Shown here: positions 51,605 through 58,831 of the stretch, one piece after another
How positions within the stretch are numbered: the first letter of the stretch is position 1
How the letters are laid out: the number at the start of each line of letters is the position of its first letter
The notes under the pieces: model-generated
What the model was told of the DNA's origin: nothing
Database searches by the model: none
The model's input: the letters and a program-made list of their open reading frames with translations, nothing else
Source of the DNA: Bradyrhizobium sp. CCGUVB4N
GTDB lineage: Bacteria; Pseudomonadota; Alphaproteobacteria; Rhizobiales; Xanthobacteraceae
Length of the DNA stretch: 64,000 nucleotides
Direction: 5' to 3'
Assembly: GCF_024199945.1 (NCBI RefSeq)
Contig: NZ_JANADP010000001.1
Coordinates: 5,022,001 to 5,086,000 of the forward strand
Made by a program: the position numbers and the translations under genes

Positions 51605-52057
51605 ATGCCCGGCCTCGACGATCTCATTCCCAACGCCACCCAGATCCGGAAGGAAGCCGCTCTCAAGGAGGCGGAGAAGGCCGAGGAATATGTCCGTCTC
51701 GCCACGGCTGCCGAGGCCGAGAAGCGCGCGCTGATCGAGCGCCTGAGCAAGCCCTCCGGCAAGAGCGAAGAAGAGAAGATCAAGCTCGCCGCCACCATCA
51801 TCCAGCGTGCCGTGCGCAACGGCCTGACCGAGGTGCTGGTCTACCGCTTCCCGAACTCGCTCTGCACCGACAAGGGGCGCGCCATCAACCAGATGGAAAA
51901 GGGCTGGGAAAAGACGCTCACCGGAATCCCCAAGGAGATCTTCCAGCTCTGGACCGATTATCTCCAGCCGCGCGGTTATCGCATCGCCTACCAGATCATC
52001 GACTTCCCCGGCGGCATGCCCGGCGATATCGGCGTGACCATTTCGTGGGACGAGTAA
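51605..52057 (+). CDS. Hypothetical cytoplasmic protein (150 aa) upstream of ppk2
   Basis: A soluble 150-residue protein. The N-terminal half is a charged helix or coiled coil (IRKEAALKEAEKAEEYVRLA), and the C-terminal half is globular (LTEVLVYRFPNSLCTDKGRA, YRIAYQIIDFPGGMPGDIGV). No family is recognised. The start is the ATG at 51605 (MPGLDDLIPN). It is 25 bases before ppk2 and behind the FixK box at 51525, so it is probably co-transcribed with ppk2. Confidence 0.72.
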   Translation: MPGLDDLIPNATQIRKEAALKEAEKAEEYVRLATAAEAEKRALIERLSKPSGKSEEEKIKLAATIIQRAVRNGLTEVLVYRFPNSLCTDKGRAINQMEKGWEKTLTGIPKEIFQLWTDYLQPRGYRIAYQIIDFPGGMPGDIGVTISWDE

Positions 52058-52082
52058 CGCGTGCAATAGCGAAAGGACAGGC

Positions 52083-52883
52083 ATGGCCAAGGACGAGCCC
52101 GCGGAAAAAATGAAGCGCAAGGCCTATGAGAAGGAGCTCGAAAAGCTCCAGGTCGAGCTGTGCCACCTCCAGGAATGGGTCAAGGCCCAGAAATTGAAGG
52201 TGATCATCATCTTCGAGGGCCGGGACGCCGCCGGCAAGGGCGGGACCATCAAGGCATTGACGGAGAAGGTGAGCCCGCGGGTATTCCGGGTCTGCGCCCT
52301 GCCCGCACCGTCCGACCGGCAAAAGTCCCAGCTGTTCCTGCAACGCTATATCGAGCAATTCCCGGCCGGTGGCGAGATCGTGATCTTCGACCGCAGCTGG
52401 TACAACCGCGCCGGCGTGGAATATGTCATGGGCTTCTGCTCGCCGGCCGAACACAAGCGCTTCCTGGAATTGTGTCCGCTGGTCGAGAAATTCGCCGTGG
52501 ACGCCGGCATCATCCTGATCAAGCTGTGGCTCGAGGTCGGGATGGAGGAACAGGAGCTTCGCTTCAAGGCACGGATCGAGGATCCGCTGCGGCAGTGGAA
52601 GCTGAGCCCGATGGATACCGAGTCGTTCGGCCGCTGGTACGATTACTCCCGTGCGCGCGACATGATGTTCGAGGCGACCGACACCAAGCATGCGCCGTGG
52701 CGGCTGATCCGCTCCGACGACAAGCGGCGCGCCCGGCTCAACGTCATCTCGCATATCCTGCAAAGGATCCCCTACAAGAAGATCAAGCGCGAGAGGGTCA
52801 TGCTGCCGCCGCGCTCCCACAAGGGGCGCTACAACGACCAGGCCAGCCTGCGCGGGCTGAAATTCGTTGAGGAGCGTTACTGA
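52083..52883 (+). CDS. ppk2: Polyphosphate kinase 2
   Basis: A 266-residue class I PPK2 that transfers phosphate from polyphosphate to nucleoside diphosphates (ADP or GDP). Motifs are the Walker A FEGRDAAGKGGTIKALTEKV, the Walker B/lid region IVIFDRSWYNRAGVEYVMGF, and the nucleotide-handling ERIxDP equivalent ARIEDPLRQWKLSPMD. Single-domain length is normal. It lets cells regenerate ATP or GTP from stored polyphosphate, in keeping with the FixK box upstream of its operon. Confidence 0.93.
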   Translation: MAKDEPAEKMKRKAYEKELEKLQVELCHLQEWVKAQKLKVIIIFEGRDAAGKGGTIKALTEKVSPRVFRVCALPAPSDRQKSQLFLQRYIEQFPAGGEIVIFDRSWYNRAGVEYVMGFCSPAEHKRFLELCPLVEKFAVDAGIILIKLWLEVGMEEQELRFKARIEDPLRQWKLSPMDTESFGRWYDYSRARDMMFEATDTKHAPWRLIRSDDKRRARLNVISHILQRIPYKKIKRERVMLPPRSHKGRYNDQASLRGLKFVEERY

Positions 52884-52889
52884 AAAGCG

Positions 52890-52918
52890 GAACGGGCCGG
52901 GGGTAACCCAGCCCGTTC
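52890..52918 (-). terminator. Hairpin terminator after the aspartate decarboxylase operon
   Basis: Stem GAACGGGC (52890-52897) with GCCCGTTC (52911-52918) and an inner GGG-TAA-CCC. On the minus strand it is followed by CGCTTTTC. It separates converging ppk2 and the 52940 gene. Confidence 0.5.
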
Positions 52919-52939
52919 TCCCTCGCCGATGTCCTTCGT

Positions 52940-53368
52940 CTATTTCAGCTTGATCGTGACGCCGCCCACCGCGGCCGACACTTCCGCGCCGACCTTCGGT
53001 CCGCTGAGCTGAAGGATCACGCCGTTGCCGTTCTGCAACTGCACGGCGCCCGCACCGGCGGCAACAGCGCCACCCGCCCCGCCTGCCGCGTAGGAACCTT
53101 CGATCGACTGCGGCCCTTTGAGATTGAGCGCGCGGCCGACCAACTTGGTGGTCGAAGCGCCGATCGTGAATCCGACGCTCATGCCGGAGACGGTGAAGGG
53201 GTATTTCTTGCCCCTATAGACCAGCACGCCCTCGCCACCTCCGACGCCGACGATGAAACCGCCCTTGGTGAAGACGACGGCGACCTGCCCGGTATCGGCA
53301 CGCGACGGCGTGCTGAAGGCCGTGACAGCGGTTAAGGCAAGAGCAGCACCAACAACAAACCCTTTCAT
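52940..53368 (-). CDS. Small secreted Gly-rich protein, paralogue of 44172-44630
   Basis: A 142-residue protein with a signal peptide (about 1-26, VVGAALALTAVTAFSTPSRA) and the same domain as the 44172 protein: GQVAVVFTKGGFIVGVGGGE, GVLVYRGKKYPFTVSGMSVG and a final GVILQLSGPKVGAEVSAAV. The ATG at 53368 is chosen over a TTG at 53401. It lies 57 bases after the aspartate decarboxylase gene on the same strand, probably in one transcript. Function is unknown. Confidence 0.75.
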   Translation of the reverse strand: MKGFVVGAALALTAVTAFSTPSRADTGQVAVVFTKGGFIVGVGGGEGVLVYRGKKYPFTVSGMSVGFTIGASTTKLVGRALNLKGPQSIEGSYAAGGAGGAVAAGAGAVQLQNGNGVILQLSGPKVGAEVSAAVGGVTIKLK

Positions 53369-53425
53369 GACTTTCGTTCCCCATTTGAGATTGACGTCCA
53401 ACCAGTCCGGACCAGTACGCCGGCC

Positions 53426-55060
53426 CTATCGCGTCGCCTTGGCATTCCCGCTTCCCTTGGCGGCCTCGTAGGCGTCCCGATAACCGCGCGCGATGGCCCG
53501 AACGCCGCGACCGATGTCGTCGTAGACGTCGTCGGGAAGATTGGCCAATGACACACGCAAGGACCATTCGGGCGCATCGAAACCGCCGCCGTTCAGCAGG
53601 ACGATGCCGTGGGCCTCAGCCAGGCGGAATGCGAGATCGAGCGGATGGATATTCTTCTTCAGATAGTCGACGGCTTCGTTCCCGATGTTCTTTCTCGCCC
53701 AGAACTCGAAATCGATCAGTCCGTAATAGGCGTCGTAGTTCGGATTGGGCGTCATCTTGTCGGCAAGCCCGAGCCCGTCGAGCAGCGCCCACAGGCGCTT
53801 GTTGACGATTTCCATACAGGCGGCCTGATAGGCCTTCTTCGTGTCCAGCATCTCCGAGAGCGAGAACAGGCTCATCATCACCTGCTGCGGCAGCGACAGG
53901 CCCGCCGTGTGATTGAGTGCGACATCGCGACTGTCGGCAACGATGCGGTCGATGATTTTCAGCTTGCGCGGCTCCAGCGTCAGCGGCCCGTAGCGCTTGT
54001 CGAGGGCCTTGACCGCGGCCTCGGGAAGCTTGGCGATCATCTTGTCGAAGATGTTGTCTTCGTGAATGGCGATGGCGCCAAGCCGCCACCCCGTGCAGCC
54101 GAAATATTTGGAATAGGAATATACGCCGATGGTGTTGTGCGGCAGCTCGCCCAGCAGCGAGCGGAAACCATGGACGAAGGTGCCGTAAACGTCGTCAGTC
54201 AACAGCATGAGATCGGGGCGTTTGGTCTTGACCAGCTTGCTCAGCTTGCCGATCGTTTCCGGGCTCACCCCCATCCCGCTGGGATTGGCCGGGTTGACGA
54301 TGAAGAATGCCTTGATCTTCGGATCTTCCAGCTTCTTGATCTCGTCGTCGGTGAACTGGAATTTGTTCTCCTGCGGCGCCTTGATCTGGACGACCTTGAG
54401 GTCGTAGTCCTCCAGATGCGTCATCTCGATGTAGGGCGTGAAGATCGGCGTTCCCAGCGCGATGGTATCGCCGGGGAGCAACAGGCGGTTGGCCTTCAGC
54501 GACTTGAAGAGATAGCACATCGCAGCCGTGCCGCCCTCGACCGCATAGATGTCGAACTTGCCCGATGGCCGCGGTTCGCCGCAGACGGCCCACATCAGAT
54601 ATTCGTGTACGATCTTCTCGTTGTGCACCAGCATGCGGTCCGGCACCGGATAATTGTCGCCGATGATGGAATCGACGAGCTCGTGGATGAAGGCATCCGG
54701 CTCGAAACCGAATTTCTTGACTGCAAAGGGCAGCATCTCCGTAAGGAAGCTTGCGCCCGGCATGTCCGAATGCTTGGCGAGCCAGGCCTCGTAGCGTGCG
54801 GCAATGCCCTTGGCCTGGGGCATGCCACCGATCCCGGACGGGTGCTCCATGACCCGCTTGCTTTCGGTGATCGCGAACTGCCCGAGCAGGAAGAAGCCCT
54901 CGCGCGGCGTGGTGGCCACCCAGTTCGGGTTACCGCGGCCGGCGTTCAGGAATGCGGATTGCGTCCGCTTCGACGTCGCCTTGGCGAGATTGATCAGCTC
55001 GTCCTTGATCTCGAACGGGCTCAGTGCCTCGAATTTCTTCAGCGTCAAGATATCGGCCAT
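53426..55060 (-). CDS. asdA: Aspartate 4-decarboxylase (bifunctional aspartate aminotransferase)
   Basis: A 544-residue fold-type I PLP enzyme converting L-aspartate to L-alanine and CO2, consuming a proton. Signatures include NAGRGNPNWVATTPREGFFL, NPANPSGMGVSPETIGKLSK, the PLP-Lys motif YSYSKYFGCTGWRLG (Lys about 318) and NGGGFDAPEWSLRVSLANLP with the carboxylate-binding Arg. Length matches AspD/ASD, longer than ordinary aminotransferases. It is divergent from two AspT-type antiporter genes, the expected partner, with two FixK boxes between. Confidence 0.93.
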   Translation of the reverse strand: MADILTLKKFEALSPFEIKDELINLAKATSKRTQSAFLNAGRGNPNWVATTPREGFFLLGQFAITESKRVMEHPSGIGGMPQAKGIAARYEAWLAKHSDMPGASFLTEMLPFAVKKFGFEPDAFIHELVDSIIGDNYPVPDRMLVHNEKIVHEYLMWAVCGEPRPSGKFDIYAVEGGTAAMCYLFKSLKANRLLLPGDTIALGTPIFTPYIEMTHLEDYDLKVVQIKAPQENKFQFTDDEIKKLEDPKIKAFFIVNPANPSGMGVSPETIGKLSKLVKTKRPDLMLLTDDVYGTFVHGFRSLLGELPHNTIGVYSYSKYFGCTGWRLGAIAIHEDNIFDKMIAKLPEAAVKALDKRYGPLTLEPRKLKIIDRIVADSRDVALNHTAGLSLPQQVMMSLFSLSEMLDTKKAYQAACMEIVNKRLWALLDGLGLADKMTPNPNYDAYYGLIDFEFWARKNIGNEAVDYLKKNIHPLDLAFRLAEAHGIVLLNGGGFDAPEWSLRVSLANLPDDVYDDIGRGVRAIARGYRDAYEAAKGSGNAKATR

Positions 55061-55158
55061 ATGACACTCCCGAACGATGCGATCTGTTGGGACGAGGTGG
55101 AGCAGGCTTCCCTGCCTGCGTCATCGCGCTCAGGATGATGGGCAGCCAGCGGCTTCCC

Positions 55159-55172
55159 TTGATCTAGCTCAA
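55159..55172 (-). promoter_or_regulatory. FixK/FNR box, aspartate-decarboxylase side
   Basis: TTGATCTAGCTCAA. At -41.5 on the minus strand transcription would start near 55124, 64 bases before the decarboxylase ATG. The 328-base divergent region 55061-55388 holds this box and a second one and no gene. Confidence 0.72.
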
Positions 55173-55249
55173 GGGTCTTGCAACCCGCCGCTGTCCCGCA
55201 ACGCAGCGCGATGTGTGTTGTCGATCCTGCACGCTGCAAGGCTCGGCCG

Positions 55250-55263
55250 TTGACATAAATCAA
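55250..55263 (+). promoter_or_regulatory. FixK/FNR box, AspT side
   Basis: TTGACATAAATCAA. At -41.5 on the plus strand transcription would start near 55298, about 90 bases before the aspT ATG. Its centre is 91 bases from that of the other box. Confidence 0.72.
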
Positions 55264-55388
55264 CATGTCCGGCGTGGGCCATCGCCTCATATCGCTCGAT
55301 ACGGCTTCAGATCTCGTTCTCGAGATCTTCGCATCCGATGTGGCGCGGAGCGAGCTGGGCGCGTGCCGATGCACGAAGGGGTGACATC

Positions 55389-57080
55389 ATGATCGACTGG
55401 TTCTTTCAGACGCTCAAGAGCTATCCGGAAATCGCGATCTTCCTGTCCTTGGCCCTGGGCTATTATTTCGGCTCCTTCACCTACAAGGGCCTCGGGCTCG
55501 GAGCCGTCACCGCGACGTTGATCGCCGCTGTGATCATCGGCCAGATCGGCATTACGGTGACAGGTCCGCTCAAGCCGTTCTTCTTCCTGATGTTCCTGTT
55601 TGCCATCGGCTACGGCGTCGGGCCGCAATTCGTGCGCGGCATTGCGCAGGACGGTGTCCCACAGGCGATTTTCGCGGCCGTCGTGTGCGTGTTCTGCCTG
55701 ATCTCGGCGTATGTTGGAGCAAAACTTGCCGGCTATGATGTCGGTTCAGCCGCCGGACTTTATGCCGGCTCGCAGACGATCTCGGCATCGATGGGCCTTG
55801 CAACCGATGCCATCAACCGACTTGGCCTCTCGCCGGAGGACACCAAGAAGATCCTCGATGGCATGCCGGTCGCCTACGCGGTCACCTACATCTTCGGCAC
55901 CGTCGGATCCGCCATCGTTCTTGCGCTGTTGGGCCCCGCCCTGCTCGGCATCGACCTCGAAGCTGCGTGCAAGAAATATGAAGAAGAGCACGGCGGCAAG
56001 AAGCAGCTGGGCGGTCCCGGCACCGCGTGGCATCAGTTCGATGTCCGCGCATTCCGCGTTCGCGAGCGCGGCCCGGTGGTCGGAAAAACGGTGCGGGAGG
56101 CCGAGGCGCTGCTGCCCGACCATCGTGTGTTCATCCTGCGGCTGAGACAGGACGGCAAGATCATAGACGCCACCGCGGATGCCGTGATCCACGCGAACGA
56201 TGTCGTCGCCGTGGCCGGCCGGCGCGATGTGCTCGTGCAGTTGATCGGCGAGCAGGCCGAGGAAGTCGATGATCGGGACCTCCTCTCGATGCCGATCGAG
56301 GGCGTCGATGTCTACGTGACCAGCAAGGACGTCGACGGCAAGACCCTGGAGCAACTGGCGCAGATCCCGGCATCGCGCGGCGTGTTCCTGCGCAAGATCA
56401 CCAGAGGCGCCATCGCGGTCGATATCCCGATCCTCCCCAACACCAAGATCAATCGCGGCGACATCGTCACCATCGTCGGGCGCACGCCTGACGTCGCGGC
56501 CGCGACAAAGATGCTCGGCCGGCCGGACAAGGCGACCGACGTCGCCGACGTGGCCTTCATCGGCGCCGCCATCGCCATCGGCGCGCTGATCGGCGCCATC
56601 GTCTACAAGATCGGCAGCGTGCCGCTCACGTTATCAACCTCCGGCGGCGCACTGATCTCGGGTCTGTTCTTCGGCTGGCTGCGCTCGGTGCATCCCACCT
56701 TCGGGCGGATTCCCTCACCGACCGTCTGGTTCATGAACTCGGTCGGTCTCAATGTCTTCATTGCGATCGTCGGTATCTCGTCGGGACCAGGATTCGTGGC
56801 TGGCCTCAAGGCGCAAGGCATCGGCCTGTTCCTCTGGGGGGTCGCTGTGACGACCGTGCCGCTGATCCTCGCCATGTATGTCGGCAAATATGTATTCCGC
56901 TTCCATGACGCCATCGTGCTTGGATGCTGCTCGGGCGCTCGCACCACCACGGCCTCGCTCGGCATGATCAACGATCGCGCGCGCAGCCAAATTCCCGGTC
57001 TCGGCTACACCGTCACCTACGCGGTCGGAAACACGCTGCTGACGATCTGGGGCATGGTTCTCGTCATGCTGATGACGTAG
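55389..57080 (+). CDS. aspT: Aspartate:alanine exchanger (AspT family), first copy
   Basis: A 563-residue membrane antiporter of the AAEx family. It has two membrane halves (GYYFGSFTYKGLGLGAVTAT; FIGAAIAIGALIGAIVYKIG) with a large cytoplasmic loop (about 215-380) carrying two TrkA_C/RCK_C domains (FILRLRQDGKIIDATADAVI; IPILPNTKINRGDIVTIVGR). AspT swaps aspartate for alanine electrogenically and, with the decarboxylase, generates proton-motive force. The ATG at 55389 has AAGGGG about 8 bases upstream. The pairing with aspartate decarboxylase supports the substrate assignment. Confidence 0.9.
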   Translation: MIDWFFQTLKSYPEIAIFLSLALGYYFGSFTYKGLGLGAVTATLIAAVIIGQIGITVTGPLKPFFFLMFLFAIGYGVGPQFVRGIAQDGVPQAIFAAVVCVFCLISAYVGAKLAGYDVGSAAGLYAGSQTISASMGLATDAINRLGLSPEDTKKILDGMPVAYAVTYIFGTVGSAIVLALLGPALLGIDLEAACKKYEEEHGGKKQLGGPGTAWHQFDVRAFRVRERGPVVGKTVREAEALLPDHRVFILRLRQDGKIIDATADAVIHANDVVAVAGRRDVLVQLIGEQAEEVDDRDLLSMPIEGVDVYVTSKDVDGKTLEQLAQIPASRGVFLRKITRGAIAVDIPILPNTKINRGDIVTIVGRTPDVAAATKMLGRPDKATDVADVAFIGAAIAIGALIGAIVYKIGSVPLTLSTSGGALISGLFFGWLRSVHPTFGRIPSPTVWFMNSVGLNVFIAIVGISSGPGFVAGLKAQGIGLFLWGVAVTTVPLILAMYVGKYVFRFHDAIVLGCCSGARTTTASLGMINDRARSQIPGLGYTVTYAVGNTLLTIWGMVLVMLMT

Positions 57081-57098
57081 AGATCGGGCGGCGCTGAG

Positions 57099-58805
57099 AT
57101 GCTGACTGAGATGCTGACTTGGCTGGAACAGTTTCTCGTCCGCTATCCCGAGCTTGCGCTGTTCCTGGTGATCGCCGCAGGCTACTGGATCGGAAGCTTC
57201 AAGATCGGTGCCTTCAGTCTCGGCCCGGTCACGGGCTCGTTGTTCGCCGGCCTCGTGGTCGGCGACTTCGCGCATGTACCCGTCTCCGGCATGACCAAAT
57301 CCTTCCTGTTCCTGCTGTTCCTGTTCGGGATCGGCTATTCCGTCGGTCCGCAATTCGTTCAGGCCATGAAGCGCGACGGATTGAAGCCGATGCTGCTTGC
57401 CGTCGTCGTGGGCCTCACCGGCCTTGCGGCCGCCATCGTCGTGGGAAAGACGCTCGGTCTCGATCCCGGCCTCGCGGCCGGGCTGATGTCGGGAGCCCTG
57501 ACGCAAAGCGCGGCGATGGGAACGGCAACCGACGCGATCAACGGCCTCGCGGCACCCGAGACGCAGCGCGCGCTCTATGTCTCGCACATCGCGGTCGCAG
57601 ACGCCGTCTGCTACATCTTCGGCTATGCGGGCGTGATCCTGTTTATCACGGTGGTCGCGCCTGCCCTCCTCAAGATCGACCTGCGCGACGAGGCGCTCAA
57701 GCTCGAGCAGTCGCTAGGCATGAGCCGGAGCAAGCCGGGCCTGGCGTCGGCATGGCGGAAATTCGAGCTGCGTGCCTATCGGCTGGACGCGGACTCTCCG
57801 CTGATCGGATTGACAGTCGCCGCCGCCGAAGCGCGCCTGCCGGAGCACCGCCTGTTCATTCACAGGATCCGCCACGGAGAACGCATGTTCCAGGCGGAAC
57901 CGGGCACGGTTCTCGCACCTGGCGATGTGATCGCGATCTCGGCGCCGCGCCATATCATCGTCGATCTGATCGGCTCCCGCGCCGAGGAGGTTGAGGACAG
58001 GGATCTGCTCGACATTCCCTTGATCTCGGCGGACGTCTTCCTGATCAACGCCAAGCTCGCCGGCATGAACCTGCAGGACGCCTCACAGCAAGACTGGACA
58101 CGCGGCCTCTATCTGCGTTCGTTGCGCCGCGGTGGTCAGGAGTTGCCGATTGCACCCGGCGTGGTCCTGCAGCGCGGCGATCTGCTGCGGATCGTCGGTC
58201 CCGAACCGGTCGTGGAGAACGCGGCGAAAAACATCGGCGTCATCGTCGAGCCCAGCACCAGCATCGATTTCGTGGTGCTTGGGCTCGCCATATTCTTCGG
58301 CGGCATCGTCGGCGTGCTCGTGAGCTTTCCTGTCGGCAGCATCAAGATCGCACTGAGCACCAGCGTCGGCACGCTGCTCGCCGGGCTCCTGGTCGGCTAC
58401 CTCCGCACGCTCAACCCGCGGTTCGGCCGGATTCCGGACGGCGCCATCAGCCTGATGACGTCACTCGGGCTTGCCGCGTTTGTCGGTCTCACCGGAATCC
58501 ACGCCGGGCCCATCTTTCTCTCCTCCCTGCGCGAGTCCGGCATCGGCCTGCTGCTCGGCGGCATGGTCGTGACGCTGCTGCCGCAGCTCGTCGGATTCTG
58601 CTTCGGTCACTTCGTCCTGCGCATGAACCCGATCCTTCTGCTCGGCGGATTGACCGGCTCGCAGACGGTGACGGCCGCCATGGCCGCCCTCCAGGAGCGA
58701 TCGGGAAGCCCGGTGCCCGTGCTCGGATATACGCCGGCCTATCCCGTCGCGAACATTTTGTTGACGACCTGGGGCTCGGTGATGGTCGCCGTGTTCGCGC
58801 CCTGA
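57099..58805 (+). CDS. AspT-family antiporter, second tandem copy
   Basis: A 568-residue paralogue of the preceding gene with the same architecture: GYWIGSFKIGAFSLGPVTGS, central RCK_C domains (LFIHRIRHGERMFQAEPGTV; IAPGVVLQRGDLLRIVGPEP) and a second membrane half (FVVLGLAIFFGGIVGVLVSF). It follows 18 bases after the first copy. It could form a heteromer, exchange another pair of amino acids, or serve the converging basic amino-acid decarboxylase. The direct repeat GAGATGCTGACT at the start gives two candidate ATGs (57099, 57111). Confidence 0.87.
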   Translation: MLTEMLTWLEQFLVRYPELALFLVIAAGYWIGSFKIGAFSLGPVTGSLFAGLVVGDFAHVPVSGMTKSFLFLLFLFGIGYSVGPQFVQAMKRDGLKPMLLAVVVGLTGLAAAIVVGKTLGLDPGLAAGLMSGALTQSAAMGTATDAINGLAAPETQRALYVSHIAVADAVCYIFGYAGVILFITVVAPALLKIDLRDEALKLEQSLGMSRSKPGLASAWRKFELRAYRLDADSPLIGLTVAAAEARLPEHRLFIHRIRHGERMFQAEPGTVLAPGDVIAISAPRHIIVDLIGSRAEEVEDRDLLDIPLISADVFLINAKLAGMNLQDASQQDWTRGLYLRSLRRGGQELPIAPGVVLQRGDLLRIVGPEPVVENAAKNIGVIVEPSTSIDFVVLGLAIFFGGIVGVLVSFPVGSIKIALSTSVGTLLAGLLVGYLRTLNPRFGRIPDGAISLMTSLGLAAFVGLTGIHAGPIFLSSLRESGIGLLLGGMVVTLLPQLVGFCFGHFVLRMNPILLLGGLTGSQTVTAAMAALQERSGSPVPVLGYTPAYPVANILLTTWGSVMVAVFAP

Positions 58806-58809
58806 AGGG

Positions 58810-58831
58810 GGCCGCGTGCTATGACGCGGCC
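58810..58831. terminator. Hairpin between convergent antiporter and decarboxylase genes
   Basis: Perfect stem GGCCGCGT (58810-58817) with ACGCGGCC (58824-58831), loop GCTATG. T-tracts are short or absent on both sides, so it may only stabilise transcript ends. It overlaps the decarboxylase stop. Confidence 0.4.
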
